In this document: positions 23,284-31,821 of the stretch, piece after piece | How the letters are laid out: each line of letters begins with the position of its first letter | How positions within the stretch are numbered: the stretch's first letter is position 1 | NCBI RefSeq assembly: GCF_011758745.1 | Contig: NZ_JAANOV010000001.1 | Span: 2,480,001 to 2,544,000, forward strand | Length of the DNA: 64,000 bases | Direction: 5' to 3' | Source of the DNA: Amycolatopsis granulosa | Lineage (GTDB): Bacteria; Actinomycetota; Actinomycetes; Mycobacteriales; Pseudonocardiaceae | Notes under the pieces: generated by a model | What the model was told of the DNA's origin: nothing | Databases searched by the model: none | What the model saw: the letters and a program-made list of their open reading frames with translations, nothing else | Program-made: the position numbers and the translations under genes

Positions 23284-23874
23284 ATGCCGAGACCCCGGAC
23301 ACACGACGAAACGCTCCGGCTGAAACTGCTCGACCGCGCCGGTGAACTCCTGTCCCGGGACGGGCCCGCGGCGCTCAGCCTGCGCCGGCTCGCCGCCGAC
23401 GCAGGCACCTCGACCACCGCGGTGTACTCGCTCTTCGGCGGCAAACCGGAGCTGGTCAACGCGGTCTACCTGGAGGGGTTCCGGCGGTTCGGGGCACGGC
23501 TGCGCGGGATCGAGCGGACCGGCGACCCGGTCGAGGACTTCGTGCGGCTCGGGCTGGCGTACCGGACGAGCGCGCTGGCCGACCCGCACCTGTACTCGAT
23601 CATGTTCACCAAAGCGGTCCCCGGTTTCGAACCGGCCGCCGAGGCCACCCAGGTCGCCCAGGACTCACTGGCGCCGCTGGTGGACACCGTGCGCACGGCG
23701 ATCGCGGCCGGGGCGTTCAAACCGGTGGCACCCGAGGTGATCGCGGTCAGCGCGTGGGGCATCGTGCACGGGCTGGTCTCCCTGGAGCTGGCCGGCAACC
23801 TGCCGCCGGACTTCGACGTGGCCGCCTCGTACGAAGCGGCGCTGCGGGCGCACGCGGCCGGGTGGCGCGCCTAG
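23284..23874 (+). CDS. TetR/AcrR family transcriptional regulator
   Basis: 196 aa. N-terminal HTH (ALSLRRLAADAGTSTTAVYSLF) and a C-terminal ligand domain containing GIVHGLVSLEL, the WHG-type TetR C-terminal family. The ATG at 23284 sits 6 nt after TATCCT, so the transcript is leaderless. Its likely targets are its own promoter and the small membrane protein at 21400, from the shared operator. Its stop overlaps that of the convergent methyltransferase by 4 nt. Confidence 0.92.
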   Translation: MPRPRTHDETLRLKLLDRAGELLSRDGPAALSLRRLAADAGTSTTAVYSLFGGKPELVNAVYLEGFRRFGARLRGIERTGDPVEDFVRLGLAYRTSALADPHLYSIMFTKAVPGFEPAAEATQVAQDSLAPLVDTVRTAIAAGAFKPVAPEVIAVSAWGIVHGLVSLELAGNLPPDFDVAASYEAALRAHAAGWRA

Positions 23875-24452
23875 GGTTTCCGCCAGGTCAGGGAGTACCG
23901 GCGGAGCACGTGCCAGCGGTAGCGCACGCCGGGCAGGAGCCGCTGCGCCGCCTCCCGCACCTCCCGGTAGGTCATCCGCGGCGTGGCGACGGGCATGTTC
24001 TCCGGTTCGCTCGCGCGGCGCAGGACCTTCACCACCCGCACGGCCGGCGCGGCGGCGATCCTCGCGATCCAGTCGCCCACGCTCGCTTCCCGGGCCAATC
24101 CGACCACCACCAGCGTGCCGCCCGGCCGCAGCAGCTCCCGCATGCGGGCCAGCGCCGCCGCGAAGTCCATGTGGTGGATCGCGGACACCGAGCAGATGAA
24201 GTCGTAGCCCGCGGCCAGGTCGGCGGTGAGGAAGTCGCCCTCGACGAACGTCAGGTCACCCTCGGCGAGCTCGCGGGCACGGGCGATCATCTCCGGCGAG
24301 CTGTCGATCCCGGTGACCCGCTTCGCCCGCCCCGTCAGCTTCCGCGCGAGCAGCCCGTCCCCGCAGCCGACGTCCAGCGCGTCACCGCATCCGGCGGGGA
24401 CGGCGCGAAGGATGTCACCGTGGCGGGCGACGTTGGTGTTCCAATACGACAC
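23871..24452 (-). CDS. Class I SAM-dependent methyltransferase
   Basis: 193 aa with the SAM-binding motif I DVGCGDG (27-33), the acidic residue of motif II in GIDSSPEM, and motif IV CSVSAIHHMD. It begins with GTG directly after the upp stop codon, with no gap, so it is co-transcribed with upp. Substrate unknown; the GIDSSPEM/SAIHHMD pattern is that of small-molecule or quinone-type methyltransferases. Confidence 0.88.
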   Translation of the reverse strand: MSYWNTNVARHGDILRAVPAGCGDALDVGCGDGLLARKLTGRAKRVTGIDSSPEMIARARELAEGDLTFVEGDFLTADLAAGYDFICSVSAIHHMDFAAALARMRELLRPGGTLVVVGLAREASVGDWIARIAAAPAVRVVKVLRRASEPENMPVATPRMTYREVREAAQRLLPGVRYRWHVLRRYSLTWRKP

Positions 24453-25076
24453 CTACCGGGCCCCGTACTGCCGGTCCCCCGCGTCCCCGAGACCCGGGAC
24501 GATGAACCCGGAGTCGTTGAGGCGCTCGTCGACGCTCGCGGTGACCACCCGCACCGGCAGGCCGGAATCCGCCAGGTGCTTGAGCCCCTCCGGCGCGGCG
24601 AGCGCGCAGATCGCGGTGACGTCGGTGGCGCCGCGGCCGCTCAGCAGCCGGATCGTGTACGCCATGGAACCGCCGGTGGCGAGCATCGGGTCCAGCACCA
24701 GCACCGGGCAGTCGGACAGGTCGTCGGGCAGCGACTCCATGTACGGCGTCGGCCGCAGGGTCTCCTCGTCGCGTGCCAGCCCGACGAACCCCATGCGCGC
24801 CTCGGGAATCAGCTTGTGCGCCTGGTCGGCCATCCCCAGCCCCGCCCGCAGCACGGGCACCAGCAGCGGCGGGTTCGCCAGCCGGAACGCGTCGGTCCGG
24901 GCGACCGGCGTGTGGATGCGCTCGGTGCGCACCGGCGCCTCGCGGGTGGCTTCGTAGATCAGCATGACGGTCAGCTCGTGCAGGGCCGCCCGGAAGGCCG
25001 CGCTGTCCGTGCGGGCGTCACGCATGGTCGACAGCCTGGCCTTGGCCAGCGGATGATCGACGACATGCACGTCCAT
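24453..25076 (-). CDS. upp: uracil phosphoribosyltransferase
   Basis: 207 aa, salvages uracil with PRPP to UMP. The PRPP-binding loop [14 protein letters not shown] is intact, and the uracil-binding C-terminal segment [13 protein letters not shown] is present. A -10-like TACCGT (complement of 25085-25090) lies 8 nt upstream of the ATG. It matches the position of upp in the conserved nucleoside block and consumes uracil made from cytidine and uridine by the enzymes encoded downstream. Confidence 0.97.
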   Translation of the reverse strand: MDVHVVDHPLAKARLSTMRDARTDSAAFRAALHELTVMLIYEATREAPVRTERIHTPVARTDAFRLANPPLLVPVLRAGLGMADQAHKLIPEARMGFVGLARDEETLRPTPYMESLPDDLSDCPVLVLDPMLATGGSMAYTIRLLSGRGATDVTAICALAAPEGLKHLADSGLPVRVVTASVDERLNDSGFIVPGLGDAGDRQYGAR

Positions 25077-25148
25077 GACGCGTCACGGTAGTCGATCGAC
25101 TCGGCGAAACGGCCCCTGTACCGGGGCGAAGCTCGGTAGGCTCGCGCG

Positions 25149-25772
25149 GTGGAACATCCTGCCAGTCCCGAGCACCCGCCGATGCGGGCCTCCGACGCGG
25201 ACCGGGAACGGGTCGCGCAAATCCTGCACGCCGCGCTGGCCGAAGGGCGGATCACCGTGCAGGAGCTCGAAGAACGGCTCGACACCGTGTACGCCGCGAA
25301 AACCCTCGCCGAGCTCGGACCGCCCATCGCTGACCTGCCCGGCGTCTCCGCCGGTGCCGTGCAGCCCGCCACGCCCCGGACGCCCGCCCTGGACGACCGG
25401 ATCGGCGGCGTGCCCGGCTCGAAGATGTCCGTCGCCATCATGTCCGGCGCCGACCGCAAGGGCGCCTGGACCGTGCCGGCCGAGCACAACAGCTTCGCGT
25501 TCTGGGGCGGCGTCGAACTCGACCTGCGCGCCGCCCGCTTCGCCGAGCGGCACAGCACCATCACCGCGGTCGCCATCATGGGCGGCATCGACATCGTGGT
25601 CCCCGACGACGTCATCGTCGACGTCACCGGCATCGGGTTCATGGGCGCGTTCGAGAGCCAGGACCGGGCCGGCGCCTCCACGCAGCCCCCGCCGCCGGGC
25701 GCGCCGGTGGTCAAGGTCACCGGGCTGGCGTTCTGGGGCGCGGTGACGGTGATCCGGAAGCCGCGCCGGTAG
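25149..25772 (+). CDS. DUF1707 domain protein with C-terminal LiaF-like beta region
   Basis: 207 aa. The N-terminal DUF1707 domain (MRASDADRERVAQIL onward, with LAEGRITVQELEERL) covers about residues 11-60. After a Pro-rich linker, a C-terminal beta-rich domain with SKMSVAIMSG, AIMGGIDIVVP and FMGAF resembles the cell-wall-stress LiaF/DUF2154 right-handed fold. No transmembrane helix is obvious. GTG at 25149 follows TAGGCT (25137-25142) by 6 nt. The role is unknown; related proteins are tied to envelope stress or antibiotic response. Confidence 0.85.
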   Translation: MEHPASPEHPPMRASDADRERVAQILHAALAEGRITVQELEERLDTVYAAKTLAELGPPIADLPGVSAGAVQPATPRTPALDDRIGGVPGSKMSVAIMSGADRKGAWTVPAEHNSFAFWGGVELDLRAARFAERHSTITAVAIMGGIDIVVPDDVIVDVTGIGFMGAFESQDRAGASTQPPPPGAPVVKVTGLAFWGAVTVIRKPRR

Positions 25773-25833
25773 TGGGGACCACGGCCGGCACGGTCTCCAC
25801 CCGGGGGCACGGCCCGGTACTAGCCTCTACGAG

Positions 25834-26787
25834 GTGAGCGCACCCACTCTGCCGGCCGCTCTCGCCGACGCCACCCGCGACGACGCGAGCCTCCGGCGCT
25901 TCCTGCACGGGCTGCCCGGTGTGGACCAGGTCGGGGTCGAGGCCCGGGCCGCCGCGCTGGCCACCCGCAGCATCAAGAAGGCCAGCAAGCTGTGGGCCAT
26001 CGACACCGCGATTTCGATGGTCGACCTGACCACCCTCGAGGGCGCCGACACGCACGGCAAGGTCCGCGCGCTGACCGCGAAGGCCCGGCGTCCGGACCCG
26101 GACCGGCCGGACACACCGCAGGTCGCCGCGGTGTGCGTGTACCCCGACCTGGTCGCGGCGGCCGTCGAAGGGCTCAGGGGCACCGGCATCGGCGTCGCGA
26201 GCGTCGCGACAGCTTTCCCGTCCGGCCGCTCGTCGCGGCAGGTGAAGCTGGCCGACGTGGCGCTGGCCGTGGACTCCGGTGCGACCGAGGTCGACATGGT
26301 GATCGACCGCGGCGCCTTCCTCGAAGGGCGCTACGGCGCGGTGTTCGAGGAGATCCAGGCCGTCAAGGCCGCCTGCGGGAACGCGCACCTGAAGGTCATC
26401 CTGGAGACCGGTGAGCTGGTCACCTACGACAACGTGCGCCGCGCGTCCTGGCTGGCCCTGCTGGCCGGCGGCGACTTCATCAAGACCTCCACCGGCAAGG
26501 TCTCCCCCGCCGCGACGCTGCCGGTCACGCACGTGATGCTGCAGGCGGTGCGTGACTGGTTCACCGCGACCGGCGAGCTGCGTGGCGTGAAACCGGCCGG
26601 CGGCATCCGGACCACCAAGGACGCGATCAAGTACCTGGTGGCCGTGCACGAGATCGCCGGTGAGCAGTGGCTCACCCCGGAGCTGTTCCGCTTCGGCGCG
26701 TCCAGCCTGCTCAACGACCTGCTGTTGCAGCGGCGCACCCAGCACGACGGCCACTACGGCGGCCCCGACTACGTGGCGGTGGACTGA
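25834..26787 (+). CDS. deoC: deoxyribose-phosphate aldolase
   Basis: 317 aa, splits 2-deoxyribose-5-phosphate into glyceraldehyde-3-phosphate and acetaldehyde by a Schiff-base mechanism. The catalytic Lys is in FIKTSTGK and the proton-relay Lys in GVKPAGGIRTTKD. The length matches the long, human-DERA-like class rather than the 250-aa E. coli form, because of an N-terminal extension of about 60 residues. GTG at 25834 follows TAGCCT (25821-25826) by 7 nt. Its stop overlaps the start of the aldehyde dehydrogenase by one base (TGATG), placing an acetaldehyde consumer directly downstream. Confidence 0.96.
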   Translation: MSAPTLPAALADATRDDASLRRFLHGLPGVDQVGVEARAAALATRSIKKASKLWAIDTAISMVDLTTLEGADTHGKVRALTAKARRPDPDRPDTPQVAAVCVYPDLVAAAVEGLRGTGIGVASVATAFPSGRSSRQVKLADVALAVDSGATEVDMVIDRGAFLEGRYGAVFEEIQAVKAACGNAHLKVILETGELVTYDNVRRASWLALLAGGDFIKTSTGKVSPAATLPVTHVMLQAVRDWFTATGELRGVKPAGGIRTTKDAIKYLVAVHEIAGEQWLTPELFRFGASSLLNDLLLQRRTQHDGHYGGPDYVAVD

Positions 26788-28220
26788 TGCCCGCGTTCGA
26801 GTACGCACCCGCGCCCGAGTCGCTCGAGCTGGCCAACCTGAAGCCGGGCTACCGGCCGTTCATCGACGGCGAGTTCGTCGACGGCGGCGGCGAACCGCTC
26901 AAGACCGTCAACCCGGCCACCGAGGAGGTGCTCGCCGAGGTGAGCACCGCGAGCGCCGCGGACGTCGACACGGCGGTGAAGGCCGCGCGCAAGGCGTTCG
27001 AGAAGACGTGGGGCCCGATGCCGGGCAGCGAGCGCGCCAAGTACCTGTTCCGCATCGCGCGGCTGATCCAGGAACGGTCGCGGGAGCTGGCGGTGCTGGA
27101 GACGCTGGACAACGGCAAACCGATCAGGGAGTCCCGGGACTCGGACCTGCCGCTGGTCGCCGCCCACTTCTTCTACCACGCGGGCTGGGCCGACAAGCTC
27201 GGCTACGCCGGGTTCGGGCCGGACCCGAAACCGCTGGGCGTGGCCGGGCAGATCATCCCGTGGAACTTCCCGCTGCTGATGCTGGCGTGGAAGATCGCGC
27301 CCGCCCTGGCCACCGGCAACACCGTGGTGCTGAAGCCGGCCGAAACGACCCCGCTGACCGCCCTCGTGTTCGGCGAGATCTGCCAGCAGGCCGGGCTGCC
27401 GCCGGGCGTGGTGAACATCCTGCCCGGCGCGGGTGACACCGGCGCGCGGCTGGTGGAGCACCCGGGCGTGGACAAGATCGCCTTCACCGGCTCGACCGAG
27501 GTCGGCAAGCTGATCCAGCGTCAGGTCGCGGGCACGCCCAAGCGGCTCACGCTGGAACTCGGCGGCAAGGCCGCGAACGTGGTCTTCGACGACGCCCCGC
27601 TGGACCAGGCCGTGGACGGCATCGTCAACGGCATCTTCTTCAACCAGGGCCACGTGTGCTGCGCCGGTTCCCGGCTGCTGGCGCAGGAGTCCGTGGTGGA
27701 CGAGCTGCTGGACAAGCTGCGGTACCGGATTTCCACGCTGCGGCTGGGTGATCCGCTGGACAAGAACACCGACGTCGGCGCGATCAACTCGGCCGAACAA
27801 CTGGGCAGGATCCGCGAGCTGGCCGACTCCGGCGAGGCCGAGGGCGCGCAGCGCTGGACCAGCCCGTGCCCGGTGCCCGAGCGCGGGTTCTTCTTCGCCC
27901 CCACCGTGTTCTCCGGGGTGCACCAGTCGATGCGGATCGCCCGCGAGGAGATCTTCGGCCCGGTGCTGTCCGTGCTCACCTTCCGCACGCCCGACGAGGC
28001 CGTCGCGAAGGCCAACAACACGCCCTACGGCCTGTCCGCCGGAATCTGGACCGAGAAGGGGTCACGGATCCTGTGGATGGCGAACCGGCTGCGGGCCGGC
28101 GTGGTCTGGGCCAACACGTTCAACCGCTTCGACCCGGCCGCCCCGTTCGGTGGCTACCAGGAGTCGGGCTTCGGCCGCGAAGGTGGCCGCACCGGTCTGG
28201 AGGGATACCTGGATGTCTGA
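26787..28220 (+). CDS. Aldehyde dehydrogenase (catalytically complete)
   Basis: 477-aa NAD(P)-dependent aldehyde dehydrogenase. All key residues are present: Asn160 in IIPWNFP, Lys183 in VLKPAE, the coenzyme loop FTGSTEVGK, Glu257 in LELGGK and the nucleophile Cys291 in FNQGHVCCAG. The first gene of the pair overlaps deoC by one base and the second dehydrogenase-like gene by 8 nt, so all three are translated together. The likely substrate is acetaldehyde from DeoC (inference). Confidence 0.93.
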   Translation: MPAFEYAPAPESLELANLKPGYRPFIDGEFVDGGGEPLKTVNPATEEVLAEVSTASAADVDTAVKAARKAFEKTWGPMPGSERAKYLFRIARLIQERSRELAVLETLDNGKPIRESRDSDLPLVAAHFFYHAGWADKLGYAGFGPDPKPLGVAGQIIPWNFPLLMLAWKIAPALATGNTVVLKPAETTPLTALVFGEICQQAGLPPGVVNILPGAGDTGARLVEHPGVDKIAFTGSTEVGKLIQRQVAGTPKRLTLELGGKAANVVFDDAPLDQAVDGIVNGIFFNQGHVCCAGSRLLAQESVVDELLDKLRYRISTLRLGDPLDKNTDVGAINSAEQLGRIRELADSGEAEGAQRWTSPCPVPERGFFFAPTVFSGVHQSMRIAREEIFGPVLSVLTFRTPDEAVAKANNTPYGLSAGIWTEKGSRILWMANRLRAGVVWANTFNRFDPAAPFGGYQESGFGREGGRTGLEGYLDV

Positions 28221-29079
28221 GCGGGTCACCGTCGCGAAGACGTACAAACTGTTCATCGGCGGCAAGTTCCCGCGCTCGGAGTCCGGCCGGGTGTACCCGG
28301 TGACCGACCGCAAGGGACAGTTCCTCGCCAACGCCGCGCACGCCTCGCGCAAGGACGTGCGGGAGGCGGTGGTCGCCGCGCGCAAGGCGTTCGGCGGCTG
28401 GTCGGGCGCGACCGCCTACAACCGCGGGCAGGTGCTGTACCGGGTCGCGGAGGTGCTGGAGGGCCGCCGCGACCAGTTCGCCGCCGAGGTCGGCGCGGCC
28501 GAGGGTCTGCCGTCGCGGCGCGCGGAAACCGTGGTGGACGCGGCGATCGACCGCTGGGTCTGGTACGCGGGCTGGACGGACAAGGTGGCGAGCGTCCTCG
28601 GCGCCGCGAACCCGGTCGCCGGGCCGTACTTCTCGTTCACCGTCCCGGAACCGACCGGGGTGGCGGGCATCCTCGCGCCGCAGGAGTCGTCACTGCTCGG
28701 CCTGGTGAGCGTGCTCGCCCCGGCGCTGGCAGCCGGCTGCACCGCGGTCGTGGTGAGCAGCGCGGACCGGCCGCTGCCGGCCATCACCCTCTCGGAGGTG
28801 CTGGCGACGTCCGACCTGCCGGACGGAGTGGCGAACATCCTCACCGGCCGGGCGGGCGAGCTGGGGCCGTGGCTGGCCTCGCACGGCGACGTCAACGCCC
28901 TCGACCCGACGGGCGCCGATCCGGAGATCCGGGCGGACCTGGCGCGCGCGGCGGCGGGCACCGTCAAGCGCGTGCTCGCGGTGCCGGCCGCGGAACCGGA
29001 CTGGACGCAGCCGCCGGACATCGCGCGGCTGCGCCGCTACCTCGAGGCGAAGACCGTTTGGCACCCGATGGGTGTCTAG
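28213..29079 (+). CDS. Truncated, non-catalytic aldehyde dehydrogenase-like protein
   Basis: 288 aa, only the N-terminal NAD-binding half of an aldehyde dehydrogenase. The fold is recognisable (LFIGGKFPRSESG, YNRGQVLYRVAEVLEGR, LAPALAAGC), but the Asn-bearing PWN motif is PQE, the coenzyme loop is degraded (DPTGAD), and the Glu and Cys active-site segments are absent because the protein ends before them. The frame is clean, codon use matches the neighbours and the end is a normal stop, so it is not a fresh pseudogene. It overlaps the active enzyme by 8 nt. The pair resembles the two-domain ALDH16 enzymes split in two: active domain plus inactive partial domain. Confidence 0.85.
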   Translation: MSERVTVAKTYKLFIGGKFPRSESGRVYPVTDRKGQFLANAAHASRKDVREAVVAARKAFGGWSGATAYNRGQVLYRVAEVLEGRRDQFAAEVGAAEGLPSRRAETVVDAAIDRWVWYAGWTDKVASVLGAANPVAGPYFSFTVPEPTGVAGILAPQESSLLGLVSVLAPALAAGCTAVVVSSADRPLPAITLSEVLATSDLPDGVANILTGRAGELGPWLASHGDVNALDPTGADPEIRADLARAAAGTVKRVLAVPAAEPDWTQPPDIARLRRYLEAKTVWHPMGV

Positions 29080-29693
29080 CGGTCCCGGTGCCGACCGCGG
29101 GGCCGCCAGTGACGGCCCCGCGCCCGTTCGACCGGGAAGTCGGGATGGATCCCGGCGAACTCGGTGTCCGCGATGCCCATCAGCACCAGATACTTGACGC
29201 CGTCGCGGGACAGTTCGGTGTCACGCACCCGGCCTTCCTCACGGAAACCGAGCCGGGCGTGCAGCGACAGCGACGCGACGTTGCCGCCGTAGATGCTGAC
29301 CTGGCATTTCCGGTAGCCCTGCACGCCGAACATGAACCGCAGCAGGGTGATCACCGCGTCACCGGCGTACCCGCAGCGGCGGTGCCGCGGCCCGATCCCG
29401 ATGCCGTAGCTGAACCGGTCGGGCACGTCCGCCTCGGTCGCCGACAGCGAGCCGACGACCAGGCCACCACGTAGCGTCTCGATCGCGAAGTGGAAGTCGG
29501 CCTCGGCGCGGTGCGCGGCCCAGTGCCGGTACTCGCCGACCCGGCGGGTCTCGGCCGCGTCCCGGTCGAACCCGGCCAGCGTGCGCCGGTCGGCGACCGT
29601 GACCTCACGCAACCGCACCTTCCGCCCGGCCATGCCCTCAGCCACCGACGAGCGGTCGCGCGCCGGGCCGAGACGGGGCAGGGGCATCACCAT
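29076..29693 (-). CDS. GNAT family N-acetyltransferase
   Basis: 205 aa. RimJ/RimL-like acetyltransferase with VRLREVTVADRRTLAGFD at the N-terminus, the acetyl-CoA loop GIGPRHRRCGYAGDAV and the C-terminal SLSLHARLGFREEGRVRD. Of several possible starts I chose ATG 29693, 7 nt after TATGGT (complement of 29701-29706). The stop overlaps that of the ALDH-like gene by 4 nt (convergent). The acceptor is unknown. Confidence 0.88.
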   Translation of the reverse strand: MVMPLPRLGPARDRSSVAEGMAGRKVRLREVTVADRRTLAGFDRDAAETRRVGEYRHWAAHRAEADFHFAIETLRGGLVVGSLSATEADVPDRFSYGIGIGPRHRRCGYAGDAVITLLRFMFGVQGYRKCQVSIYGGNVASLSLHARLGFREEGRVRDTELSRDGVKYLVLMGIADTEFAGIHPDFPVERARGRHWRPRGRHRDR

Positions 29694-29827
29694 CGCGAGC
29701 ACCATACCGGTACTCGCCACCGGTTTTGGAGGTCCGGAACGGTGATCGGCCGCCCCGGCTCCTGCCGGCCGGGGACGCCGCCGGTCTACGGTGGGCACGA
29801 GTTCCCGGCTACCTGGTAGGAGGACCC

Positions 29828-30019
29828 ATGCGCATCGCCGCCGACACCGACCTCTGCATCGGCGCGGGCCAGTGCGTGCTGACCGACCCGGAGCTGTTCG
29901 ACCAGGACGACGACGGCACCGTGGTCGTCCTGGACGACCACCCCACCGGCGACAAGGAGGACACCGCCCGGGAAGCGGTCAACCTCTGCCCCGCCATGGC
30001 GCTGTCCCTGCGGGACTGA
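29828..30019 (+). CDS. [3Fe-4S] ferredoxin
   Basis: 63 aa. Cysteines at 10, 16 and 54 in CIGAGQC and NLCPAM. The position that holds the second cluster Cys in [4Fe-4S] ferredoxins is Ala13, so this is the [3Fe-4S] P450-partner type. ATG 29828 has AGGAGG just upstream. It probably supplies electrons to the P450 encoded 400 bp away on the other strand, but the decayed toxin-antitoxin locus now lies between them. Confidence 0.93.
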   Translation: MRIAADTDLCIGAGQCVLTDPELFDQDDDGTVVVLDDHPTGDKEDTAREAVNLCPAMALSLRD

Positions 30020-30059
30020 CCGCCGCACCTCACCGCCTGACATCCTCCGCCTGCTCGGC

Positions 30060-30081
30060 TACATTTGTGCTCCACAGCACA
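30060..30081 (+). promoter_or_regulatory. Promoter and operator of the decayed antitoxin
   Basis: -10-like TACATT (30060-30065) runs straight into the palindrome TGTGCTCCACAGCACA (30066-30081), with 6-bp arms and a 4-nt centre, which is placed at the transcription start. This is where an autoregulated toxin-antitoxin operator is expected. Confidence 0.5.
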
Positions 30082-30103
30082 GACGTCCTGGCGAGGAGGC
30101 GGT

Positions 30104-30378
30104 GTGACCACGGTCGACGAAGCCGCGCTCCGGGACATCTGCGCGCGCTACGGGATCGCCGAGCTGCTCGTGTTCGGTTCCGCCGCGCGTGGTGAGGTTC
30201 GCCCCTCCAGCGACATCGACATCGTGTAGGAACTCCGGCTCGGCTGGGAGATCGAGGATCTGAACGAGGAACTGGCTGCACTGTTCGGTCGCCCGGTCGA
30301 CCTCGTGGCGAAGCGGTACCTGAACCTCTGCTGCGCGATGCCGTGCTCGCCGAATCAAGGCCGCTCTATGCGGCGTGA
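30104..30378 (+). pseudogene. MntA-type nucleotidyltransferase antitoxin, broken by stop and frameshift
   Basis: Starts with GTG behind GAGGAGG (30093-30099). The first 41 codons hold the MntA hallmark GS-x10-DxD (GSAARGEVRPSSDID). A TAG at 30227-30229 then interrupts a frame that resumes as homology (ELRLGWEIEDLNEELAALFG). A second lesion, one lost C in the CCC run near 30325, shifts the frame; restoring it gives LLRDAVLAESRPLYAA and a stop at 30376-30378. MntA proteins inactivate HepT toxins by adding AMP residues. Both lesions look recent, since the flanking protein sequence is well kept. Confidence 0.8.
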
Positions 30379-30424
30379 GCGCCTGCTGACGGCTCGCCGC
30401 GCGGTGCTCGGCGAGCTCACCTGA
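30368..30424 (+). pseudogene. Amputated start of a HepT toxin gene
   Basis: ATG at 30368 overlaps the restored MntA end by 11 nt and encodes MRRERLLT, a typical HepT (DUF86) N-terminus, but runs into unrelated codons and a stop after 18 residues. The rest of the RNase toxin is gone; its place is taken by the 3' end of the P450 gene on the other strand. Confidence 0.5.
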
Positions 30425-31679
30425 CCCGGACCGGGAGGCTGTCCACGCCGTAGACGATCGACGTCCGGCGGTAGCTCAACCGTTCCGGCTCGACGTCCAG
30501 CCGCAGGCCCGGGAAGCGGCGGACGAGCGCCGGGTACGCCGCACGCAGCTCCATGCGCGCCAGCTCGGCCCCGATGCACCGGTGCACGCCCCAGCCGAAG
30601 GCCAGGTGCTGCGCCGGCGGTCGGGCGGGGTCGAACGACTCCATTTCGGACCCCAGCGCGCTGTCCCGGTTGGCCCCGCTGAGCGACACGAACACGATGT
30701 CGCCCTTGGCGATCTCCTGCCCGCCGACCGTGACGTCCTCCCGGGCGAACCGGGGGAACGCCACCTGCACCACCGTCAGGTACCGCAGCAGCTCCTCGAC
30801 GAACCGGTGCGCGGCGTCGTCGGAGTCGCGCACCAGGTCGAACGTCGCGCGGTCACGCAGCAGCACGATCGCACCCAGCGCCAGCATGCTCGCCGTGGTC
30901 TCCAGGCCGCCGGTGAGCACGCCGTCGGCGAGCCCGGCGAGCTCACGGTCGGAGATGTCGTCGCCGTGTTCCTTCACCAGCATCCCGAGCAGGCCGTCCC
31001 CCGGCGACTCGCGTTGCTTCCGCACGATCTCCAGCAGGTAGGACAGGGACTCGGAGATGGCGCCGAACGAGGCACCCGCACCGGCGAACAGGTCGAACCG
31101 CACCGTGCTCAGCCGCTGGAAGTCGTCCCGGTCCTCGTAGGACACCCCGAGCAGCTCGCAGATCGTCAACGACGGGATCGGCAACGCGAACGACTGCATC
31201 AGGTCGACCGGACCGTCCGCCGCGTCCATCGCATCGAGCTGGGCGGCGATGATCTCGTCGATGCGCGGGGTGAGCCGGCTCAGCCGCCGCATCGTGAACT
31301 CCGGGGTCAGCAGCTTGCGCAGCCGCGTGTGGTCCGGCGGGTCGGCGAACCCGAGCCCGCCCGGGTTCTGCTCGGCGGACAGGCCGGCCTTGCCGACCAG
31401 GTTCGTGTAGTCGTTGCTGAACTTGTCGGTGGCCGCGAGGACTTCCTTCGCCTCGCCGTACCCGGTGACGAGCCACGCGGTGATGCCGAACGGCAGCGGC
31501 AACCGGCGCACCGGCGCCTCCCGCCGGGCCGCGCCCAGCTCCGGCACCGGGTCCAGCCCGTCGCGGCGCAGCGGCATCAACGCCGAGTCGGGCAGGACCG
31601 ACAGGTCGAAGCCCTTCTTCTGCGCCCTCGCCAGGTAGCGCCGGCCCACCCACGAAACCACACGCGCGCGAAGCCCCAT
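30417..31679 (-). CDS. Cytochrome P450
   Basis: 420-aa soluble bacterial P450 monooxygenase. The I-helix oxygen-binding motif is GGLETT, the K-helix ExxR is EELLR, and the heme-thiolate loop reads FGWGVHRCIGAELAR with the proximal Cys. An electron-transfer partner, the [3Fe-4S] ferredoxin, is nearby. ATG 31679 lies 6 nt after TAACCT (complement of 31686-31691). No biosynthetic gene cluster surrounds it, so a house-keeping or detoxifying role is as likely as tailoring. Substrate unknown. Confidence 0.95.
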   Translation of the reverse strand: MGLRARVVSWVGRRYLARAQKKGFDLSVLPDSALMPLRRDGLDPVPELGAARREAPVRRLPLPFGITAWLVTGYGEAKEVLAATDKFSNDYTNLVGKAGLSAEQNPGGLGFADPPDHTRLRKLLTPEFTMRRLSRLTPRIDEIIAAQLDAMDAADGPVDLMQSFALPIPSLTICELLGVSYEDRDDFQRLSTVRFDLFAGAGASFGAISESLSYLLEIVRKQRESPGDGLLGMLVKEHGDDISDRELAGLADGVLTGGLETTASMLALGAIVLLRDRATFDLVRDSDDAAHRFVEELLRYLTVVQVAFPRFAREDVTVGGQEIAKGDIVFVSLSGANRDSALGSEMESFDPARPPAQHLAFGWGVHRCIGAELARMELRAAYPALVRRFPGLRLDVEPERLSYRRTSIVYGVDSLPVRVR

Positions 31680-31821
31680 AGCCGCAGGTTACACGCGGCC
31701 ACCGGCGGTTCCCGCGTCACTCGCGCAGGTGGTGCTGGTCACCCACTAGGTCGGCGTGCGGTCTGGACCAGAGGGTGGCGGGTACATCGTGGCGTCACCA
31801 CAACAAGGGGAGTGTGCCCAG

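Noticed and set aside
30417-31679. P450 as part of a secondary metabolite cluster
   Set aside because: No PKS, NRPS, terpene synthase or tailoring genes lie nearby.
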